Source: Linyphia triangularis (taxonomy: Eukaryota; Arthropoda; Arachnida; Araneae; Linyphiidae). From it: a stretch of 64,000 nucleotides of DNA. Shown one piece after another: positions 56,075-64,000 of this stretch. Under the pieces are notes generated by a model, which saw only the letters and a program-made list of their open reading frames with translations, was not told the DNA's origin and did not search any database. The stretch covers positions 9,985,346 through 10,049,345 of the forward strand of contig OZ021725.1 of the NCBI GenBank assembly GCA_963978545.1. The letters are read 5' to 3'. A program made the translations under genes and the position numbers. The number at the start of each line of letters is the position of its first letter. The first letter of the stretch is position 1.

Positions 56075-56829
56075 AATGGACAATCCCCTCATTTTTCACA
56101 GCAATATATTTCATACAGCAATTGTATTTCTAATTTGTTGTGTTTTCTATTCCGTTTTTGATTTTTTTCTAATGTTGTAGTCCACGGTTGACCGATTAAA
56201 GTTAATTTTTTTTTACGGTTTGTTATTGAATTGTTTACTTAGAATTAATTAATTTACCTAGTTTAATTGGAACGCTTACCTTATGTTCTTCGCCTACCAC
56301 ACGGATTTTTATTGTAGTGTAATATTACATTTTTTTTATTCAATTCTAAATGTTTCGAAAAGGCCATAAACACACACATTTCTGCTCAATGCGCTTTTTT
56401 TTAAAAATTTGCAATAAAAGTTTTCCTGTTAGACATTGGCTAGAAAAAGACATATTTGGCTCGAATCAAATGTGACGTCACTTCATCCGAAACAACTTGG
56501 CTTGAAACACTGTAGCGGAAACCAGTTTTGCAAGTTTCTCGTAAATCGCGCTAACCTGTACGGGATGTGGCTTATGGTCTACCAAATCAAAGTCAACTAT
56601 TTGGAAGAAACCTCATGATAACCATAGAAACGAAAGGATTTCTTAACGTCATAGATTTTGTTGATTGGATTGGTTTTGGCTCGGTTTTGGGGCATTTTCT
56701 TTTCTTAAAATTTAAATAAGTAATTTTTTTTAAAGAACTTTTGTTTAAATATTTGGAATCAGAAAGAAATTCTTCATAAATATAAACTAATTTCACTCGT
56801 TTTTAAAAAAAATGCGGGAATTGTCCATT
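56075..56829. mobile_element. Family C copy, probably with a ~240-bp insertion
   Basis: A terminus-like AATGGACAATCCCCTCATTT lies 8 bp after the LTR end. The family C right-part order starts at 56337 (TTATTCAATTCTAAATGTTT) and ends at 56829 (GGAATTGTCCATT). The 56095-56336 stretch is foreign or the left end is coincidental. Confidence 0.55.
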
Positions 56830-57320
56830 GTGTTTCATCGCCATGTCCGATGTTAAAGTGGTAGAACTCGTAAGTGTATATTATATTGAACGAGTTTAGG
56901 CCGGTTTTCGATACTTCACGGTTCAGCTTCTATTGTAGCTGGAGCTCTGATTATTTTGCTATCTTTGTTCCCCCGAGAGTAGATAAAAAATACGCACAAA
57001 ATTGCTAACATAAAACAAAAAAAAACATGGCTGAAAATTCTTTTAAAATCTTCAAAGTTACCGAAACTTTGTTCGCATGATTTTTATGGTTGGGACCAAA
57101 ACTTTCACCAGGCGTACATCTAAGACTATTTGATGAATTTTGTCATTCTTCTTTTATTCGTCCCAGCTTGGTTAAAAGAAATTTATGGAAATGTAATAAA
57201 TATTTCTTCTTCAGACTTCAACAGTCCTAGAAACTAATGTGGTTTAATTTTTTTTTTTTTTTTTTTTGAAACGCATTAGGTGAAAACAGTTGTTAAGTAT
57301 CTTGATAAGAAAGAAAGAAA
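56830..57320. other. Unassigned interval
   Basis: No gene or matched repeat; T run at 57248-57267. Confidence 0.5.
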
Positions 57321-57339
57321 AAGAAAAAAAAAAAAAAAT

Positions 57340-58008
57340 ATTTCGATCGCGCATTCACAACACCTTTTTTACGATTTTCTTTTGCATTTCTCCACGTTTT
57401 GCAACATCCTGATTTTAAAAAAGTGATACAGGAAAAATGTCTGTCTGTGGTCAGCATAACTCCCGAACAAACGGTGTTCACATTTGGTGTGTGGGTAGGT
57501 GGTGACCATGGGACCTAACATTAGGGTTTTCGTCAAAATCGCGCATGCGCATGAGGTAGCTGCTATTGAAAATAATCGTACTTTTCTATGATTGCTAAAA
57601 AACGGCTCTAACGATGTTAATCAAAATCTCTGTGGTAATGCCTCTTCATGTGTTCTAAACAACCCCACCTTAAAAATGCTTTAATGTCGTTAAAAGTTGA
57701 AAAACGAATGCCTTCAACACAGAGTTCTCTTCCCTAGAACATAGCTCACCAACTATCGTTTTCTCACCTCTCAACAGTTTCATTTATAAGTAAGAATCAA
57801 AAACACCATTTGGGCGAAGGCTTTTTTTTTTTTTTTTTAATTTTTTTTTTTTAAAAAAAGACGCAAATAAGAAATATTACAAAAAAACATTGTCAAACTG
57901 GTCATTTTTTCTAAACGAATGATGGAATCATAAAAACGGTAAATTACACAAATCTTCATCAGTAACATAGTGCAATTGAAAGTTGTCCGATGTTTCCCAC
58001 CCCTAGTT
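57340..58008 (-). mobile_element. Family B, copy 9
   Basis: Minus-strand copy with the terminus AACTAGGGGTGGGAAACATC near 58008 and the GCGCATGCGCATGAGGTAGC block near 57540. The 62-codon minus frame at 57293-57481 is not a gene. Confidence 0.65.
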
Positions 58009-59407
58009 TTTTAAGATCCATCCATAATGCACGACTTGTCTACAAAAGTAACTGGAATATCACTGGAATTGAAAGCTAGAGGAAAAAGTGAACAAAATTA
58101 CTAAAAGCATGTTAAATAATAATAATAAAAAAAAAAAAAAAAGTGTATGAAATAACGTTAGTACCCATTTTACAAACAAAATAATTATTTTTAACAAAAA
58201 ATTTCACTTTTGAGTATTTTTAATTATTGATATATGTTTTGAAAATGCGTAGAATAGAGTTTTTATGTGTTATACCTTCCTTTCACTACACATTGAAAAA
58301 TTTGTCTTTCAAAAATATAACGTTCAGAAATTTAAAAAAAAAAAAGATTTTTTTTTGTATTTTCGCCAAACTTTGAGGCGAATGCGCGATTGGAATTTTT
58401 TTTTTTTACACTTTTTCTTATCAAAAGATATGTAACAACCTTTTTACCTTATGCGTTTTTTCGAAACACCTTACTAGACACCTACGCAGGTATAATAAGA
58501 AGAACTAGCTTTAAAAACAAAAAGGAAAATCACAAGTGGCTTAAAAATAAAATAATATCTCTAATATTTTACACCCACTGTTGCGTATTATTTTCACTAA
58601 CCACATTAGGACATCCTTTCTTAATTTTAGCAAAAGTTTTTACTTTCAGGTCCTTTCATGTAGTCGAATTCACTGTAGGGTTCAACTGATCCCCAACCAC
58701 ACACATCTTTCCAGTTTTATGGAAATTCAGGAGTGTTGAATAACAAATATCATTCCATACGAAAATACTATACTACGATTTACGCCCTCGAGATTAAAGT
58801 ATTTTATTTATTTTTTTGCAATATGTGTGTGGTATTAGGCTCAAATACGTATAATAATCGTGGTCGGTTATTTAAATAATTACCTTATTTTCTGAGTTTA
58901 AAAGGATGGAAAAGAAATTAGTTATTTTTTCGGGACTCTAAATTTTTTTAGTTTAACTTTCTGTAACTAGTTTAAGACTGGAGATATGTTTATAAAATAT
59001 GTGATTCTAAAACTGTACTTTATAATTTGCAACATATTTTATTAGTTTAGACTAAGGTTGCAAATATTCTGGTTTAGGAAATATAAGTATTTTTATTTTC
59101 CTAATAATTAATATCATTACCTGCTAAGTAAAAATTATTTTTACTTTTATGTAGATATTATTTTTATTTAAAATTATTAAATTAATTAAATAAATAATTT
59201 ATTAGTAATTTTTTTTTACTTTTAGTAAAAATAATTTATTATTTAAAATTATTTTTAATTTTATACAGATATTTTTTAAAAACTTAATTATTTTCTACTT
59301 GACATTCAACTAATAAGATAAAATTTAAAATAATAATAATAATAACTATTTTTTAAGAGGAAGTCGTAGTATAAAGATAATTCTTTATACTCACTTTTAT
59401 TTATATA
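58009..59407. other. Unassigned AT-rich interval
   Basis: The longest stretch here with no matched repeat. A 99-codon plus frame at 58390-58689 begins with poly-Phe from a T run and has no domain I know. Probably non-coding. Confidence 0.45.
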
Positions 59408-61885
59408 CTAGCTGAATACCCGTGCTGCGCTACGAAATTTTACCAATAGCATTTTAGCGATCAAAAGACATTCATGTATTCTACATTTCAGACGTTTGCA
59501 TCCATTTCGATCCCGACAAATTGATTTATCAAAATAAAAACTTTCCTTTGTTGACAATTTTAACGAAATTTATAATTGTGAATACTATATTGGAAAGAGG
59601 CATTTGAATATCCCTCGTTTAGAACGTTTAATTCCCTTCGGACCCTTTTAATTACGTAATCGAGATTGCAATAGTTTATTGTGTTTATGTTTGCTCTTTG
59701 TTCTAAATTTCGAAGTAGTAGATGTATTGGAATTGAGACATTAAAATAATACACGTATAGTTTCAATGTTGCGTCGACTTTTCATCACTTAAAAATTAAT
59801 TTATCGATATTGGAAAAACTTTTTTTTTTTTTAAATTTGCCCTTTTAACATTTGCACCAAATATCTGAATTATGACTACATTGGAAGAGGAACATTCGGA
59901 TATCCCTCCTTTGGAACGTTTAACCCCTTTTCGACCCCTTAAAGTGGGTTAATAGAGATCGGAGTAGCTTACTTTTTCTATTTTTACCATTGTTGATATT
60001 TGTGCTGATTTTCAGAGTTGTGACCAAATGGGAAGTGGGATATTCGAATGTCCCTCGTTTGGAACGTTTAACCCCTTTTCGACCCCTTAAAGTGGGTTAA
60101 TCGACATCTGAATAGCTTACTTTTTCTGTTTTTACCATTGTTGATATTTGTGCCGATTTTCAGAGTTGTGTCTATGTGGGAAGTGGGATATTCGAATGTC
60201 CCTCGTTTGGAACGTTTAACCCCTTTTCGACCCCTTAAAGTGGGTTAATCGACATCGGAATAGCTTACTTTTTCTGTTTTTACCATTGTTGATATTTGTG
60301 CCGATTTTCAGAGTTGTGATCAAATGGGAAGTGGGATATTCGAATGTCCCTCGTTTGGAACGTTTAACCCCTTTTCGACCCCTTAAAGTGGGTTAATCGA
60401 CATCGGAATAGTTTACTTTTTCTGTCTTTACCATTGTTGATATTTGTGCCGATTTTCAGAGTTGTGACAAAATGGGAAGTGGGATATTCGAATGTCCCTC
60501 GTTTGGAACGTTTAACCCCTTTTCGACCACTTAAAGGGGTTAATCGACATAGGAATAGCTTACTTTTTCTGTCTTTACCATTGTTGATATTTGTGCCGAT
60601 TTTCAGAGTTGTGACCAAATGGGAAGTGGGATATTCGAATGTCCCTCGTTTGGAACGTTTAACCCCTTTTCGACCACTTAAAGTGGGTTAATCGACATCG
60701 GAATAGCTTACTTTTTCTGTTTTTACCATTGTTGATATTTGTGCCGATTTTCAGAGTTGTGTCTATGTGGGAAGTGGGATATTCGAATGTCCCTCGTTTG
60801 GAACGTTTTACCCCTTTTCGACCCCTTAAAGTGGGTTAATCGACATCTGAATAGCTTACTTTATCTGTTTTTACCATTGTTGATATTTGTGCCGATTTTC
60901 AGAGTTGTGACTATGTGGGAAGTGGGATATTCGAATGTCCCTCGTTTGGAACGTTTAACCCCTTTTCGACCCCTTAAAGTGGGTTAATCGACATCGGAAT
61001 AGCTTACTTTTTCTGTTTTTACCATTGTTGATATTTGTGCCGATTTTCAGAGTTGTGATCAAATCTGAAGTGGGATATTCGAATGTCCCTCGTTTGGAAC
61101 GTTTAACCCCTTTTCGACCATTTAAAGTGGGTTAATCGACATCGGAATAGCTTACTTTTTCTGTTTTTACCATTGTTGATATTTGTGCCGATTTTCAGAG
61201 TTGTGATCAAATGGGAAGTGGGATATTCGAATGTCCCTCGTTTGGACCGTTTAACCCCTTTTCGACCCCTTAAAGTGGGTTAATCGACATCGGAATAGCT
61301 TACTTTTTCTGTTTTTACCATTGTTGATATTTGTGCCGATTTTCAGAGTTGTGATCAAATGGGAAGTGGGATATTCGAATGTCCCTCGTTTGGAACGTTT
61401 AACCCCTTTTCGACCCCTTAAAGTATGTTAATCGACATCTGAATAGCTTACTTTTTCTGTTTTTATCATTGTTGATATTTGTGCCGATTTTCAGAGTTGT
61501 GACCAAATGGAAAGTGGGATATTCAAATGTCCCTCGTTTGGAACGTTTAACCCCTTTTCGACCCCTTAAAGTGGGTTAATCGACATCGGAATAGCTTACT
61601 TTTTCTGTTTTTACCATTGTTGATATTTGTGCCGATTTTCAGAGTTGTGTCTATGTGGGAAGTGGGATATTCGAATGTCCCTCGTTTGGAACGTTTAACC
61701 CCTTTTCGACCCCTTAAAGTGGGTTAATCGACATCTGAATAGCTTACTTTTTCTGTTTTTACCATTGTTGATATTTGTGCCGATTTTCAGAGTTGTGACT
61801 ATGTGGGAAGTGGGAGAATTAGTGATGAGTGAGTCAGTGAATGAGTGAATGAGTGAGTGAGGGCTTTGCCTTATATATAGAGAGA
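59408..61885 (-). mobile_element. Helitron filled with a satellite array
   Basis: On the minus strand it begins TCTCTATATATAAGGCAAAG, then the CTCACTCACTCATTCAC stretch, and ends CACGGGTATTCAGCTAG. It lies between A and T without a target duplication. The start and CTAG end match Helitron rules; the pre-terminal GC-rich segment (CGTAGCGCAGCACG) forms only a weak hairpin. No Rep/helicase. Most of its 2.48 kb is the array below. Confidence 0.65.
59993..61815. repeat. 148-bp satellite array, about 12-13 units
   Basis: TTGATATTTGTG(C) recurs at 59993, 60141, 60289, 60437, 60584, 60732, 60880, 61028, 61176, 61324, 61472, 61620 and 61768: spacing 148 bp, once 147. Diverged units precede it at about 59840 and 59560. 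A variable site after AGAGTTGTG (GACC, GTCT, GACT, GATC types) shows the order GACC-GTCT-GACT at 60608 and again at 61496, 888 bp (six units) apart. Frames on both strands (60364-60987) are artefacts of the period. Confidence 0.95.
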
Positions 61886-62843
61886 TTTAAGAAGTAGCCA
61901 TTCATACTGGTACTGTACAGTGCATGCTAACGTTTCACTGAATTTATTTTTTCAATTTTCATATTTTATCGTCTGAAGTTAATACGTTCAACATTTCGAG
62001 CAAATCGGATTTATTCAAAATTATATACTTTTTCCTTATGTAGTGTGTATACTGTGTATCGCAGAGTATATTCGAAAGTAACTCGGGGTTTTAAAAAATA
62101 AATATCAATTAAATTTATATTCAAAGCAAATGTGCTAGCCCTTTTTAGGCAAACGGTTTTTATGCAATTTTTGCATTATATTATGACATTTTAATAACAG
62201 TGAAAATATTGTAGTTGGAGCAATGATTATCCGAATACTGATTAAATGAAACATTGGTCGACAGAAAGCGTTTCTGTCAGTATGTTTAAACTAAGTCTTT
62301 ATTTTTAAGAAATATGTTTAAGTGACGTAGGGGGAATTATTTATTTTTCATGTGCCATGACATTTCTAAACTTCTTCGCTTATTTTCAAATCAAATATTA
62401 TATCATTGTGGCTTTTTTTAGACAATTTTTTGAAAGTGAACTTTGATTGCTATAATCCACAAGTATTTTAAATAATCAAAACTGGCTTACAGATGTTTGG
62501 GGTATTTTGATGTACGTAATTTTAAAATCCGAAATTTTTGCACCAAAAAATTATAACCAAGATTCCTGGCTTTGCAATTTGCTGAAAACAGAAGATAATA
62601 TGATAGTCATAAATCTACCCTAGATTGATGATTAGATTTTTAAATAGAGACAGTTATCTTTTTATTTCCCGAATTTAATTTTTTCTCTTTCTTTTCTTAT
62701 AATTAATCTAGCTGATGTTTGTTTTTTTCGGGGGGGGGGGGGGGAGATCCGTATCGCCACCATCTTGAGCCGCGTCTGATTGGTAACAGAACTGTTTTTG
62801 CATAATGCAAATGAGAAATTATTTAAGAAAAACCGAAAAATTC
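61886..62843. other. Unassigned interval with a G run
   Basis: No gene. A G run of about 16 at 62730-62745. AT-rich otherwise. Confidence 0.45.
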
Positions 62844-63758
62844 TTAAGGGGACATGGTTCCCAAAAAATGACGAAAATGTCAATTTTCAATTTTTATTCC
62901 ATAATGTGGAGAATGTCTTTGTGAATAGCTGTGCAAAAATTTATACTTGTACCTTTGATAGATAAAAAGTTATATTGTATTTTCTAAGCCATGTCACACT
63001 ATCAAAGCTGAAAAAGAAATCTTTAACACTGTTTTTCTCAGTTTGTTATTTTTCAATTTGAGTGTTGTTTAAATCCCTAAGGCTTTTTTCTAAATTTAGT
63101 TAGGATTAGGAAATTTGTATAGTGTATTTATATACATCTGATAAACAAAAGTTAGTATGAAATAAGGTGTGATATGTTTAGTTTTTTTTTTTTAATTAAA
63201 AACTTGAAAACTTGAAAAAAAGAACGTCGTTTTTCTGCTGTTTTTAGTGTAAAAACATATAAAACCTTTTCCATAGTTTGCATCTTCAAATCCATACTAA
63301 CTATTGTTAACAATTTTAATATGAATACATTGTCAAAATGTCATGGAAAAATACTTAAAATTGTAGAAGGAGTACTATTTCGAAAAAAGTTTGAAAAAAT
63401 TAAAAAAAACTGAATTAATTAAAAATTACTGTTATAAATATATAAATATATAAAAATATATAAAACCTTTTCCATAGCTTGCATCTTCAAATCCATACTA
63501 ACTATTGTTAACAATTATAATATGAATATATTGTAAAAATTTCATGGAAAAATACTTAAAATTCTGGAAGGAGTACTATTTCGAAAAAAGTTTGAAAAAA
63601 TGAAAAAAAAAACTGAATTAATTAAAAATTACTGTTTCAAAATATTTTTGTAGGTTAAATTATGTTTACTTACCATCAACACAATGTATAATTAGTATGG
63701 TTTAAATTTTAGTGATGCAATTTCTAAAAATAATTTTTTGTAAACCATGTCCCCTTAA
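62844..63758. mobile_element. TTAA element 8 (termini GGGGACATGG), with internal duplication
   Basis: TTAA at both ends, termini GGGGACATGGTTCCCAAAAA and the inverse of TTTTGTAAACCATGTCCCC. Length 915 bp, but a segment of about 200 bp starting at 63261 (AAAACCTTTTCCATAG...) is repeated at 63462. Subtracting one copy gives about 714 bp, the size of the others. Ends are related to element 3. Confidence 0.85.
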
Positions 63759-64000
63759 ATTGCTACGGACATTCCTACTCTGAAGTTCTTTTCAGACGAA
63801 CCAAGAATTTATATTAAGTACATTCGTTCCTTTTCAGTTTAAAAAAAGTTCTTCTAAATTTATTTTTAAACACATGACAGCTGTCGAAGATTCATGTGCA
63901 TTTTTTATTTATTTCGTGTCTTTTCCGAAAATTTCGAGCGGCAAAATCACATTTATTTCTGAAATAACGACGCAGGCTAAAAAACCTATCGAACATGACA
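63759..64000. other. Unassigned window end
   Basis: No gene or matched repeat. Confidence 0.4.

Noticed and set aside
60364..60987. 84-, 85- and 82-codon repeat proteins
   Set aside because: Read from the 148-bp satellite on both strands; the period is not a multiple of three, so frames break every few units.

Overview
This looks like a piece of an AT-rich animal genome made almost entirely of transposable-element remains. I recognise no intact cellular gene, rRNA or true tRNA gene. The content (a metazoan Ty3/gypsy element, jockey-type non-LTR relics, a P-element/THAP9-like transposase relic, Helitron ends, several TIR families, tRNA-derived SINEs, long ATT and TTA tracts) fits an arthropod. 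A chelicerate such as a spider is my best guess, by inference only.

Layout. 0-7 kb: two foldback elements (family A), two SINEs, AT minisatellites and a direct-repeat pair. 7-16 kb: a solo LTR, a complete 3.48-kb LTR element (7861-11340) with one 845-codon ORF in which gag-protease is fused in frame to the integrase C-terminus, a broken P-like transposase, a TTAA element, another solo LTR and a long pure ATT tract. 16-31 kb: alternating copies of families A, B (an anonymous dispersed repeat) and D (divergent ~145-bp units), a Tigger-like relic, a small Helitron with an ORF fragment, and an insertion ending in a ~147-nt-arm hairpin. 31-40 kb: nested TIR and LTR copies, then a 621-codon ORF made of sixteen 36-residue repeats, then a MITE whose left arm has expanded into a 249-bp tandem array. 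41-47 kb: one degraded LTR carrying nested insertions, including a 3.3-kb mariner-like element. 47-57 kb: a TTAA element, a SINE, a foldback element with tRNA-like arm ends, a 5'-truncated non-LTR retrotransposon, a 737-bp solo LTR, and an LTR that contains a DNA element. 57-64 kb: family B, unassigned AT-rich DNA, a 2.5-kb Helitron filled with a 148-bp satellite, and another TTAA element.

The three most distinctive things are: (1) eight TTAA-flanked elements in five terminal-sequence groups, almost all 719-737 bp long; (2) two tandem arrays that grew inside transposons (249-bp and 148-bp units); (3) the 108-bp repeat array with one long open frame. Nothing here acts as a pathway. The relationships are of nesting, amplification and decay. 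Boundaries of anonymous repeats were found by comparing copies within this window by eye and are approximate unless a target-site duplication is named.
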